From Nocardia altamirensis NBRC 108246 (lineage in GTDB: Bacteria; Actinomycetota; Actinomycetes; Mycobacteriales; Mycobacteriaceae): a DNA stretch of 64,000 bases. The stretch is from assembly GCF_001612685.1 (NCBI RefSeq), contig NZ_BDAY01000005.1:124001-188000 (forward strand), read 5' to 3'. Position 1 is the stretch's first letter. Every line of letters begins with the position of its first letter. Below are positions 50,986 through 61,000 of this stretch, piece by piece. The notes beneath the pieces were generated by a model that worked only from the letters and a program-made list of their open reading frames with translations, made no database searches and had not been told where the DNA came from. The translations under genes and the position numbers were made by a program.

Positions 50986-52023
50986 TCAGCGCGGCACGGA
51001 CTGCCGGTATCTGTCGACGGCGGTGCGGGCGAATCGGCCCGGCGAGACACCGCGCCATTGTTTGAACGCGTTCGAAAAGCTCGGTGCGCCTGAGTATCCC
51101 ATGCGGTAGGCGACGTCCTCGACGGTCAGGCCGGTGGAGAGGAGTTCTTCGGCGAGGGTGCCGAAGGTTTCGGCGCAGAGCTGACGATAGGAGGTGCCTT
51201 CGTCGGACAGCCTGCGGCGCATGGTGCGCAGGCTCATGTGCAGTCCGGCGGCGACTTCTTCCTGACTGAGCCTGCCGTTCATCCGGTGCATCAACATTTC
51301 CCGGACCGAACCTGCCACGCCCTGCCGCAGGCCCCGGCGCTGCAGCAGGTCGTCGCACTGTTCCTCGAACAGCTGGGCGGTGAGCGGACTGGCCTGCGGC
51401 ATCGGCTCATCGATGCCGATGGCGTCGAACACCGCGACCTGGAGCTCGGTCGATTCGGTGCTGGGAATCCCGAAGTCGTCGAAGAGCGGCTTCAGCCGCG
51501 GACGCAGCCCGCCGGCGATCTCGACGCGCAGCACCGGCGGCGGGGTCCCGAAGACCATGAACCAGTTCGTCAGTAGCGCCGACACATCGCGTTCGGCGAG
51601 GAACGCACGCAGGTCGTTCGGCAGGTCGCGGTCGTCGCCGTAGAGGAAGATCTCGTCGCCGCGGTAGACGTGCCAGGCGCGGGCGAAGGAGGTCATCAGG
51701 CTGAAGTAGCGCATGGCGACTTCGATGGCTTGGCGCATCGTCGGGCTGCTGAGCACGGCGAGGGCGAACACACCGTGGGTGGTGATGTGGGTCCGTGTGC
51801 CCGCTTCGACGCCCAGTCCCGGCGGATCGCCGAGCAGGGTGACGATATTGCGGACGATCGCCAGCTCCTGCGCCGCAGTGATCTCCGCGCCCGGCGTTTT
51901 GAGCACACGCGGGTCGATGTCTGTGCCGTGGAGGCACTGATTTTGGGTGAGGCCGTGATCGTCCGCGAGTTCGACGAGGATCGCCGCGTTAGTCACCGAC
52001 CGCCGCCACTCCCATGAGGCCAC
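50986..52023 (-). CDS. AraC family transcriptional regulator
   Basis: 345 residues. N-terminal ~190 residues are the arabinose-binding-like domain (Arabinose_bd type) seen in mycobacterial AraC regulators (LTQNQCLHGTDIDPRVLKTP, FALAVLSSPTMRQAIEVAMR). The C-terminal AraC HTH has AAGLHMSLRTMRRRLSDEGT and VAYRMGYSGAPSFSNAFKQW. Probably controls lipid- or catabolism-related neighbours such as the SDR or acyl-CoA ligase, by association only. GTG at 52023 gives a family-like N-terminus. Confidence 0.85.
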   Translation of the reverse strand: MASWEWRRSVTNAAILVELADDHGLTQNQCLHGTDIDPRVLKTPGAEITAAQELAIVRNIVTLLGDPPGLGVEAGTRTHITTHGVFALAVLSSPTMRQAIEVAMRYFSLMTSFARAWHVYRGDEIFLYGDDRDLPNDLRAFLAERDVSALLTNWFMVFGTPPPVLRVEIAGGLRPRLKPLFDDFGIPSTESTELQVAVFDAIGIDEPMPQASPLTAQLFEEQCDDLLQRRGLRQGVAGSVREMLMHRMNGRLSQEEVAAGLHMSLRTMRRRLSDEGTSYRQLCAETFGTLAEELLSTGLTVEDVAYRMGYSGAPSFSNAFKQWRGVSPGRFARTAVDRYRQSVPR

Positions 52024-52562
52024 GCTTCCATCGTTGCCTGCGATGGCCGGAACGCGCAAGGTTTTTGGCCGGAGATCGTAAGTTCTACTGCTTCAAAAGG
52101 GTTCGAGCCGCTCGAGCAAACCGTCCGCCCGGTTCCGAACAGTCACCTGCGAGCATCCGCCTCGCCTCAGCTTGGCACGCCCTACCGATCCGCACGACCA
52201 CTTCGCGCATCCATCACGAACCGCCGCTGTATCCGAGCGGCCGACTCGGACCTCCACGTGGCCGATCTGCGCAAGGTCTTCGATGTCCGTCCCCCACAGA
52301 CGCATTGCCCCGGCCGCGCATCGACGTCGCCACTTCGCGCCCATGCGGCCGCATCCGCAGCCCCACACAGCAACCAACCCCGGTGGCCGATCTGCGCAAG
52401 ATTCTTGGCCGGAGTCGGCATGGACAGCAAACCCTTCCACGCAATCATGACCCGCCCCTGTTTCCCCTGGCCGGATTGCGCATATTCATGACCCGATATC
52501 GCATGGAATGAACCGCCAGCGACCATCTAGCGTTTAAGGGAGTCGAAGGCAGGCGAAACCAT
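52024..52562. repeat. Gene-free region with short direct repeats
   Basis: 539 bp. GCGCAAGGTTTTTGGCCGGA (about 52056), GCGCAAGGTCTTCGATGTCC (about 52270) and GCGCAAGATTCTTGGCCGGA (about 52394) are related; the last two share GTGGCCGATCT in front. No convincing gene or hairpin. Confidence 0.5.
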
Positions 52563-53294
52563 ATGTCGCGGAAGACACTCGCTGGCAAACGCATCGCGAT
52601 CACCGGAGGTGCGCACGGAATCGGACGTGAGACCGCGTTGGCCTTCCTTGCGGAGGGAGCCGATGTGGCGATCGGCGACGTCGACACCGGATCGGTGCGC
52701 GCGGTCGCCGATCAGCTCGCCAGGAGCCACGGGGGCACGGTGGTCGGGCTGCCGCTCGATGTCACCGACAGCGCCAGGTTCGCGAGTTTCCTCACCTCCG
52801 CCGAGCGCAAACTCGGAGGTCTCGATGTCGTGGTGAACGCCGCCGACGTGATGCCTGCCGGACCGTTCCTGGCCGAGACGGAGGCCGAGACGGACCGCCA
52901 GATCGACATCAATCTGCGAGCAGTGATCATCGGAACCCGCCTTGCCGCAGAACGATTCGCCACGCAGGGACAGGGGCAGATCGTGAACATCGGCACCGCG
53001 GCCGGGGTGACCGCGGCACTGGGGGTTGCCGTGTACTGCGCGACCAAGCACGGTGTGGTCGGGCTCGGCGCCGCGCTCGATCAGGAACTCGGCGAACTCG
53101 GCGTCACCGTGAGCACCGTCGCCTCCGGCTCGGTCGAGGATCCGGAGGCGGTCGCCGATGCCGTTGTCGAGTGCGTTGTGCGCCAACGCGGCGGTTTGAT
53201 CAGCGTGCCTGCCCCGCACGGACTCCGCGGCGCGTTGGGACCTTCAGGCGGCATCCTGCGTCGCTTGTTCGCCCGCAACGGTCAGCTCCGCTGA
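52563..53294 (+). CDS. Short-chain dehydrogenase/reductase
   Basis: 243 residues. Cofactor motif TGGAHGIG near residue 14, acidic IGDVDTGSV after strand 2 (suggesting NAD preference), and YCATK active site. The residue 13 before Tyr is Thr (NIGTAAG) where Ser is usual. Stands convergent with the acyl-CoA ligase; 26 bp separate the ends. Substrate unknown. Confidence 0.85.
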   Translation: MSRKTLAGKRIAITGGAHGIGRETALAFLAEGADVAIGDVDTGSVRAVADQLARSHGGTVVGLPLDVTDSARFASFLTSAERKLGGLDVVVNAADVMPAGPFLAETEAETDRQIDINLRAVIIGTRLAAERFATQGQGQIVNIGTAAGVTAALGVAVYCATKHGVVGLGAALDQELGELGVTVSTVASGSVEDPEAVADAVVECVVRQRGGLISVPAPHGLRGALGPSGGILRRLFARNGQLR

Positions 53295-53320
53295 GTCACG
53301 CCGAATCCACCAGCCGCCGA

Positions 53321-54952
53321 TCACAACTCGCGCAGTTCCCGTTTGAGCACCTTGCCCGTCGGATTGCGCGGCAGCTCGTCGACGAACAGCACATCACGCG
53401 GCACCTTGAACCGAGCCAGATGCTCCTTGACATGCGCACGCACCTCGTCCTCCGCGAGCGTGTGCCCGTCGCGCACCACGATCACCGCGCGCAACCGCTG
53501 CCCGTACCGATCGTCGTCCACGCCGAAGGCGCTCACCTCCGCCACCGCCGGATGCGCGGCAAGCAGTTCCTCGACCTCGCCGGGGAAGACGTTCTCGCCG
53601 CCGGAGACGATCATGTCGTCGTCCCGTCCGTCGATGAAAAGCCTGCCGGCACTGTCGAAGTGGCCGACATCTCCGCTCGACATCAGTGTGCCGATGCGAT
53701 CCTTGTCGCGCCCGTCGGTGTAGCCCTCGAACTGGTAGGTGTTGCCGACGAAGATCCGACCGGTCTCGCCTGCAGGCAGTTCCGCGCCGTGCTCGTCGAG
53801 GATCTTGACGGTGGCGCTCGGCACCGGACTGCCGACGCAGCCCGGCTCGACGGCCAGGTCGGCGGGGGTCGCGATGGTCGCGTACGCGACCTCGGTGGAG
53901 CCGTACAGGTTGTAGAGCACCGGCCCGAACACGTCGAGCACCTTGGTGCACAGGTCGGCGCCGAGTTGCGAACCGGCGACGAAGATGATGCGGAGCGCGG
54001 AAAAGTCGTGCCCCGCACGGGCGTCCGGACCGAGGTCGATCATGCGCCGCAGCATCACCGGTACCGCGATCACCGCGGTGGCCCGATGCCGGTCCATGCT
54101 GTCCAGCACCGCCTGCGGATCGAACCGACGGCGGATCACCAGCGTTGATCCGAAACCGAGCGCGAGGGTCGAGAACGCGAAGCCGAGCGTATGGAACAGC
54201 GGCGCCGCGCATTCGATGACCTCGCGAGCCCGGAACGGCACCTTGTCGAGGATGGCGCCGAGTGGCGCCAGCGAGGTCGGTTCACTGCGCGAGGCGCCCT
54301 TCGGGGTGCCGGTGGTCCCGCTGGTCAGCAGGATGATCTTCGCGGTCGTGGTCGGTCGCTTGGGCGTGGTGCGCGCCGCTCCGGCGATCAGATTGTCCAA
54401 GGTGTCGACGCCGGGTTCCTCGGCCCAGGCACGGTAGCGGCCGCGCGGCGCGTCGAGGTCACCGAGGATCTCGGTGTATTCCTCGTCGTAGACCAGCAGG
54501 TCCGCGCCCTCTCGACCGACCACCTCGCGCAGCTGCGGACCGGCGAAATCGGTGTTGAGCAAGAGAATTCGCGCACCGCACTTGGCCGCGGCGAACACCG
54601 CGTAGTGGAACCCGCGATGGTTGCGCACGAGGACGGCCACGGTTTCCCCGTCCCGCAGACCGCGCGCCCGCCAGGCATTGGCGAGCGCGCTGGTGCGGTC
54701 GTCGAGTTCGCGGAAGGTGACCGGTCCGCGCTCGTCGATGAGGGCGGCCCGGTCCCGGTAGCGCAGGGCGCCGACCGAGACGAGTCCGCCGATCATGCCG
54801 GAGCGCAGCACCGCGACGCCCATTCGGGCGAGGCGGTCCGGCCGTTCCGGCGTGACCAGTCCGGCGCGGACGGCCAGTGCGGCGTAATAGGTTTCGTCGA
54901 TCACGCGGCGCGGCACCGCGGCCGCCAGCGTTGCGACCTTGGCTAGCTTCAT
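53321..54952 (-). CDS. AMP-forming acyl-CoA synthetase (FadD-like)
   Basis: 543 residues. ANL superfamily: P-loop LLTSGTTGTPKG, LYGSTE, the hinge-region SGDVGHFDSAGRLFIDGRDD with GGENVFPGEVEELL, and the C-terminal catalytic Lys in PTGKVLKREL. The N-terminal ~50 residues (VIDETYYAALAVRAGL) are typical of mycobacterial FadD2/FadD12-like long-chain acyl-CoA synthetases. AGGGGG lies ~8 nt before the ATG. Activates an unknown carboxylic acid. Confidence 0.9.
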   Translation of the reverse strand: MKLAKVATLAAAVPRRVIDETYYAALAVRAGLVTPERPDRLARMGVAVLRSGMIGGLVSVGALRYRDRAALIDERGPVTFRELDDRTSALANAWRARGLRDGETVAVLVRNHRGFHYAVFAAAKCGARILLLNTDFAGPQLREVVGREGADLLVYDEEYTEILGDLDAPRGRYRAWAEEPGVDTLDNLIAGAARTTPKRPTTTAKIILLTSGTTGTPKGASRSEPTSLAPLGAILDKVPFRAREVIECAAPLFHTLGFAFSTLALGFGSTLVIRRRFDPQAVLDSMDRHRATAVIAVPVMLRRMIDLGPDARAGHDFSALRIIFVAGSQLGADLCTKVLDVFGPVLYNLYGSTEVAYATIATPADLAVEPGCVGSPVPSATVKILDEHGAELPAGETGRIFVGNTYQFEGYTDGRDKDRIGTLMSSGDVGHFDSAGRLFIDGRDDDMIVSGGENVFPGEVEELLAAHPAVAEVSAFGVDDDRYGQRLRAVIVVRDGHTLAEDEVRAHVKEHLARFKVPRDVLFVDELPRNPTGKVLKRELREL

Positions 54953-55091
54953 GATTCGTACCCCCTGGCGGGACGGTGAAGTCCACCGAGCGTTGCGGGC
55001 GAGTGCTTTCACCATAAGACGTGCCGAGTGCGGTTGGTGACGGTTCCCACCTGAGACCACACCTGGGATGAATTCGGTGCATGATGATCGA

Positions 55092-55610
55092 ATGTCTAGC
55101 AACACCGACCAGTCGGTTATCTCGGAAACATTCGTCACCGGCGCCCATCTCACCCTGCGCATCGCGGTCGACGATCTTTCAGGGCCGGAGATCGCGGCCC
55201 TGCTCACCGACCATTTGACCGACATGGCCGCGCAGTCCCCCGCCGAGAGCATGCACGCACTCGACCTGACGGCCCTGCGCCGCCCGGAGATCACCTTCTG
55301 GAGCGGCTGGGACGGCGACACCCTGGCAGGCTGCGCCGCGCTCAAACAGCTCGACGACGAGCACGCCGAGATCAAGTCCATGCGCACCGCCCCGACCCAC
55401 CGCCGCCGTGGCATCGCCGCAATGTTGTTGCGCCACCTGATCGCGGAGGCACGCGACCGCGGCTACCGGCGGCTGAGCCTGGAGACCGGGACGGTCGAGT
55501 TCTTCACCCCCGCCCAGAAGCTCTACGCCGCGCACGGTTTCGAGTACTGCCCGCCCTTCGGCGACTACCAACTCGACGCGTACTGCACCTTCATGACCCG
55601 CGCCCTCTGA
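55092..55610 (+). CDS. GNAT family N-acetyltransferase
   Basis: 172 residues. Acetyl-CoA loop RTAPTHRRRGIAAMLLRHLI, then LSLETGTVEFFTPAQKLYAA and HGFEYCPPFGDY, a combination typical of PhnO/YjgM-like GNATs. Small-molecule amine acceptor likely; unknown. The start ATGTCTAGC at 55092 is preferred to an ATG eight codons upstream. Confidence 0.8.
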   Translation: MSSNTDQSVISETFVTGAHLTLRIAVDDLSGPEIAALLTDHLTDMAAQSPAESMHALDLTALRRPEITFWSGWDGDTLAGCAALKQLDDEHAEIKSMRTAPTHRRRGIAAMLLRHLIAEARDRGYRRLSLETGTVEFFTPAQKLYAAHGFEYCPPFGDYQLDAYCTFMTRAL

Positions 55611-55673
55611 GCGACCCGGATGCCCGAGCGGGCAGACCGGCACACGGTCCTCAGCTCGCGGCAGCTCGACGGG

Positions 55674-55701
55674 TGTCCCGCACCGATTCCGGTGCGGGAC
55701 A
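55674..55701 (+). terminator. Terminator-like hairpin after GNAT gene
   Basis: TGTCCCGCACCG (55674-55685) and CGGTGCGGGACA (55690-55701) pair perfectly over 12 bp with a 4-nt loop. No T-run. Confidence 0.7.
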
Positions 55702-55732
55702 ACAGCGTCTGATCAATCCAGCATGCGGGCGA

Positions 55733-55827
55733 TCAGTCGAACCCCGGACGCTCAGTCGAACCCCGGACGCTCAGTCGAACCCCGGACGCTCAGTCGAACC
55801 CCGGACGCTCAGTCGAACCCGGACAGC
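55733..55827. repeat. 19-bp perfect tandem repeat
   Basis: TCAGTCGAACCCCGGACGC repeated four times without change (55733-55808), then a fifth unit with two differences. Lies between GNAT and the aminotransferase 3' ends. Confidence 0.95.
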
Positions 55828-55862
55828 CAGTCAACCCGGGCGATCAGCCCAGCACGCGAGCC

Positions 55863-57086
55863 TCAGCCCAGCGCGCGGGTGAATCCGTCGACCAATTCAC
55901 CGACCTGATCGTCCGTCATCACGAACGACGGCGAGATCTGCATCGCACCCTGCCCCGCCGCACGCCCGGAAATACCGTGCGCCCGCAGGGTTTTCACGAA
56001 CGGCAGCCCTTCGGCGGGATCGACGAGCTGGACCGCGGCCACCGCACCGAGCCCACTGCGCACCTCGGCGACCCGAGGATGCTCGGCCAGCGGCGCGAGC
56101 CGCTCGTGCAGGGTCCGCTCCAGCCGCGCCGACTCGGCGAGCAGATTCTCCCGCTCGACAATGTCGAGGTTGGCCAGCGCCGCGGCGGCCGCGCCCGCGT
56201 GCCCGCCGTAGGTGTACCCGTGCCGCCACCACACGCCGCCGCTGAAGAACGGCTCAGCGATGTGCGGCGCGATGAAGACCGCACCCATCGGCAGATAGCC
56301 CGAGGTGAGCCCCTTGGCGGTCGTCATCAGGTCCGGCTCGAGGCCGAATCGCGAAGAGGCGAACCAGGATCCACCGATGCGCCCGAAGCCGGTCACCACC
56401 TCGTCGGCGACGAACAGGATGTCGTGATCGCGGCAGATCTGCCTGACCTCGGTGAGGTAGCCGTCCGGCGGCAGATAGATGCCGCCTGCGCCGATGATGG
56501 GTTCGCAGAAGAACGCCGCGATCCGCTCGGCGCCGAGCTCCTCGATCAGCGTGAGCAGCGCCTTCGGGTTGTCCCACTCGATGGTGCGCGCGTCGGCCAT
56601 CAGCTCGCCGTAGCCCTCGCGGTTCACCGGGATGCCTGCCAGCGCGGTACCGGCGACATGCATGCCGTGGTAGGCCTTCTGCCGTCCGACCACGATCGTC
56701 TTGTCCGGCCTGCCGAGCTCGTGCCAGTAGCGGCGGGCCAGCTTGGCGGCGGTGTCCACCGAGTCCGAGCCGCCGGAGGTGAAGAAGATCTTGCTGCCCG
56801 GCACCGGCGCCAGCGCGGACAGCCGCTCGGCGAGCTGCTGGGTGGCCGGCTCGGTGAAGTCACCGAAGTTGGAGTAGTGCGCGATCTGGCGCAGCTGCGC
56901 GGCGACCGCGTCGGCGATCTCGCCGCGGCCGTGGCCGACGTTGGTGAACCACAGGCCCGCAGTCGCGTCCAGGTAGCGGTTGCCTGCAGCGTCGTAGATG
57001 TAGGCGCCCTCGCCACGGGCGACGACGAACGCGCCGTCCCGCTCGACCGCACCCATGTCGGCAAATCCATGCCATAGCGAGTTCAT
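55863..57086 (-). CDS. Class III PLP-dependent aminotransferase
   Basis: 407 residues. Omega-transaminase family: YLDATAGLWFTNVGHGRGEI, FFTSGGSDSVDTAAKLARRY (phosphate-binding), VVTGFGRIGGSWFASSRFGL, and the PLP Lys in DLMTTAKGLTSGYLPMG. Accepts an omega-amino acid or amine with pyruvate or 2-oxoglutarate; a role in polyamine or beta-amino acid breakdown is possible. The fuller upstream frame (to 57365) is Arg-rich and excluded. Confidence 0.9.
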   Translation of the reverse strand: MNSLWHGFADMGAVERDGAFVVARGEGAYIYDAAGNRYLDATAGLWFTNVGHGRGEIADAVAAQLRQIAHYSNFGDFTEPATQQLAERLSALAPVPGSKIFFTSGGSDSVDTAAKLARRYWHELGRPDKTIVVGRQKAYHGMHVAGTALAGIPVNREGYGELMADARTIEWDNPKALLTLIEELGAERIAAFFCEPIIGAGGIYLPPDGYLTEVRQICRDHDILFVADEVVTGFGRIGGSWFASSRFGLEPDLMTTAKGLTSGYLPMGAVFIAPHIAEPFFSGGVWWRHGYTYGGHAGAAAAALANLDIVERENLLAESARLERTLHERLAPLAEHPRVAEVRSGLGAVAAVQLVDPAEGLPFVKTLRAHGISGRAAGQGAMQISPSFVMTDDQVGELVDGFTRALG

Positions 57087-57297
57087 GCGTCCACCTTTAC
57101 CGGAGGAAAGTGTCCTCCTCCGAATCGGCCCCACCCCTTGCCCCGACCGATACCGATCCAACCAGCCCAAACCCAGTCGTCCACGCCACCGGGTATGGCC
57201 AGCGACACTCCCGTGTCGCCGTCGAATGGGGACTGGTCGGAGCGCCGCTCGATGCCGCTGCGGGTGTCCGACGGTGCGGACCGCCGATCGATGCCGT

Positions 57298-57924
57298 TCA
57301 TGGCGTCCGGCGGCGGGCCAGGCCGCCGACCGCGGCGATCGCGATGGCGAGCAGCGTGAAGACACCGAGCAGCACGATCAGTCCGATCGCCAGCGAGATC
57401 CAGCCGTTGATCCGCGGATCCATGAAGGGATACGGATACCAGTCGACCATCGGGCCGCGGATCAGCGTGTAAACGCCATAGATCACCGGATACACCAGCC
57501 AGCTCGCGACAAGTCGTGGCGAGAGCTCCACCCGTGCGCGAGCCGGGACGAGCACCCAGTCGGCCACCAGCACGATCGGCAGCGCCCGGTGCAGGATGTC
57601 GTTGATCCAGCGATCGGTGAGCATCACGTCGATATTGGCCAGGAGCACCGCGTACACGACGCCGGTGATGAGCAGATAGAGCGTGCTCGCGCCGCGTATC
57701 GCCTGCCAGCGACGCCCTTGCGGGTCGGCGAGGCCACCGATCAGCAGCACCAGGACGCCGAGCACGTTCGATTGAATCGTGAAGTAGCTGAAGTAGTTTG
57801 CCGGGGAGAACGCGGACTCGTGCAGGTTGCGCAGCGGGATCCAGGCCAGCGCGACGATGCCGAGCACACCGAAGGCGACCCGGAGGCCGCGATACACCCA
57901 AGCCGTGCCCGAATCGGGGTTCAT
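57298..57924 (-). CDS. Pr6Pr family membrane protein
   Basis: 208 residues with six hydrophobic spans. The first two are separated by ESAFSPANYFSYFTIQSNVL, the family signature (FAR-17a/AIG1-like, Pr6Pr), and later LASWLVYPVIYGVYTLIRGP and DWYPYPFMDP. Function not established. No gene between it and the aminotransferase (57087-57297). Confidence 0.8.
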   Translation of the reverse strand: MNPDSGTAWVYRGLRVAFGVLGIVALAWIPLRNLHESAFSPANYFSYFTIQSNVLGVLVLLIGGLADPQGRRWQAIRGASTLYLLITGVVYAVLLANIDVMLTDRWINDILHRALPIVLVADWVLVPARARVELSPRLVASWLVYPVIYGVYTLIRGPMVDWYPYPFMDPRINGWISLAIGLIVLLGVFTLLAIAIAAVGGLARRRTP

Positions 57925-58051
57925 GGCCCGATCCTCGCATATCAATACCCATTGACCTGGGAGGACAAGATCGGCGGCACACCGGTGGCTACCGGACAGC
58001 ACTGCCTGACGGAAAACCCAGTTGCCGCCCTTCGCTACGCTTATCACTGCA

Positions 58052-61000
58052 ATGACCAGGACAGCTGACACCGGACCCCGCGAGCTCCGCACCCGCCTGG
58101 CGAATCTCTCCCTCCGCGACGAGTACCGGCTGCGACGCCGACTCGACCGAGCACGCGGCGACGACCTCGCCGCGGTCGCGGGCGAGATCGCCGCCGCGGA
58201 ACTCCGCATCGACGCACGCCGTGCGGCGGTGCCGCAGATCCGCTACCCCGAGCAACTGCCGGTCACCCAGCGCCGCGACGACATCGCCGCCGCCATCGCC
58301 GCGCATCAGGTGGTGATCGTGGCCGGCGAGACCGGTTCCGGCAAGACCACCCAGATCCCCAAGATCTGCCTGGAGCTCGGCCGCGGCATCCGCGGCACCA
58401 TCGGTCACACCCAGCCGCGCAGGCTGGCCGCGCGCACGGTCGCCGAACGCATCGCCGAGGAGCTCGACACCGAGCTCGGTGATGTCGTCGGCTACACAGT
58501 CCGATTCACGGATCACGCCTCGGACCGGACGCTGATCAAGCTGATGACCGACGGCATCCTGCTCGCCGAGATCCAGCGCGACCGGCTGCTGCGCCGCTAC
58601 GACACGATCATCATCGACGAGGCGCACGAACGCAGCCTCAACATCGACTTCCTGCTCGGCTATCTCAAACAGCTGCTGCCGCGCCGCCCCGACCTCGAGG
58701 TGATCATCACCTCGGCGACCATCGACCCGGAGTTGTTCGCCAGGCACTTCGCCGACGAAAAGGGCACCCCCGCACCGATTGTCGAGGTGTCCGGCCGGTC
58801 CTATCCGGTGGAGTTGCGGTATCGGCCGCTGTCGCTGGAACTGCCCGGCGCCGAGGACGAAGACGACGAGGACACCAGGGTGGTCGACCGCGACCCGGTC
58901 GACGCCATCGGCGACGCGGTCACCGAACTGTTCGCCGAGGGGGACGGCGATGTGCTGGTGTTCCTGTCGGGCGAACGCGAAATCCGGGACGCCGCAGACG
59001 CTTTGCGCGACCTGAAGCTGCCGCGCACCGAGATCCTTCCGCTGTACGCGCGGCTGTCCACCGCCGAGCAGCATCGGGTGTTCGCGCCGCATCCCGGCCG
59101 ACGGGTCGTGCTGGCCACCAATGTCGCCGAGACCTCGCTGACGGTGCCAGGCATCCGGTACGTGGTCGACCCGGGAACCGCGCGCATCTCGCGGTATTCG
59201 ATGCGCACCAAGGTGCAGCGGCTGCCGATCGAACCGGTCTCCCAGGCGTCGGCCCGGCAGCGCGCGGGCCGCTGCGGACGCGTCGCCGACGGTATCTGCA
59301 TCCGGCTGTACTCCGAGGACGATTTCGATTCCCGGCCCGCGTTCACCGAGCCGGAGATCCTGCGCACCAACCTTGCCGCCGTCATCCTGCAGATGACCGC
59401 GCTCGGACTCGGCGATATCGAGAACTTCCCGTTCGTGGAGGCGCCGGACAAGCGTGCGATCCGCGACGGCATCGCGCTGCTCGAAGAACTCGGCGCGCTG
59501 GGGCGGCGGACAGCAGAGGCATCTCAGTCCGACGACGTCGGACTCACGCTGACGCCGATCGGCCGGGACATGGCGCAGTTGCCGGTCGATCCGCGGATGG
59601 CGCGCATGCTCGTCGAGGCGCACGGCACCGGCTGCCTGGCGGAGGTGCTGATCATCGTTGCGGCACTGTCGATCCAGGATGTGCGCGAGCGTCCCGCCGA
59701 CAACCAGCAGGCCGCCGACACCAAGCACGCCAGGTTCATCGTCGAGGGTTCGGACTTCCTCACCTATCTCCGGCTGTGGGACTACCTGACCGAGCAGCGG
59801 AAGTCCCTGTCGTCCAACCAGTTCCGGCGGATGTGTCGCGACGAGTTCCTGCACTACCTGCGCATCAGGGAGTGGCAGGACCTGCACGGGCAGCTGCGCA
59901 CCATCACGAAGGGTCTCGGCTGGTCGGCTGAGGCAACGCCGGACAGTGCCGAGGACGACGCCGCTATCTCCGGGCAGGCAGCAGGCCGTTCGCGCCGCGG
60001 GCGCTCCCGCGGCAAGGGTGGACAGGCCGACGGTGGCTCGAGCGACCAGACCGGCAGGCAGCACGAGAGCGGTTCGCCCCGTGGACGATCGGCGGGCGGC
60101 GAAGCGCAGGGCGGATCCCCGAAGGGCACCAATACCTCTCGTGGTGCCGGCGAACAGTCCGGTGCGAAGCGCGGACGTGGCAACGCACCGCAGGCGGCGG
60201 ACGGGTCGGCGCTCGAATCCGACGGCATGCCATGGGATTCCGTCGGCATTCATCAGGCACTGCTGGCGGGCATGCTGTCCCACATCGGGGTGCGCGAGGC
60301 GGAGTCGCGGGAGTTCCTCGGCGCGCGCAACGCGAAGTTCATGATCTTCCCCGGCTCGTCGCTGGCGAAGAAGGCGCCGCGCTGGGTGATGGCCGCCGAA
60401 TTGGTGGAGACGTCACGCCTGTGGGGCCGGATCGCCGCCAAGGTGGAGCCGGAGTGGGCCGAGCGCCTCGCGGGCGATCTGGTGAAACGCACCTATTCCG
60501 AGCCGCATTGGTCGACCAAGCGCGGTGCCGCGAGCGCCTACGAACGTGTCACGCTGTACGGCATCCCCCTGGTGACCGGCAGGCAGGTCGACTACGGCCG
60601 GATAGACCCCGAACTTTCGCGCGAACTGTTCATCCGGCACGCACTGGTGCAGGGCGAATGGCAGACCCGCCACGAGTTCTTCCACCGCAACCGCGAATTG
60701 ATCGACGACGTCGCCGACCTGGAGCATCGTGCCCGCCGCCGCGACATCCTCGTCGACGACGAGGTGCTGTTCGAGTTCTACGACAAGCGCCTGCCCGCCG
60801 ACATCGTTTCAGTGCGCCACTTCGACAGCTGGTGGAAATCCGCGAAGCGCAAAGACCCCGCGCTGCTGGACTTCTCGACCTCGACCGTGGTCAACGAGGG
60901 CGCGGCAGTGCTCGACCCGGCGGCCTTCCCCGACGCGTGGCGGCAGGGCGAGCTGAGTTTCCCGCTCACCTATCAATTCGAGCCGGGCAACGAGGAAGAC

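Noticed and set aside
55733..55827. CRISPR array or iteron-type origin
   Set aside because: 19-bp units are directly adjacent without spacers and no replication gene is near.
57989..60283. 764-residue minus-strand ORF opposite hrpA
   Set aside because: Antisense shadow of the helicase gene, no recognisable domain.
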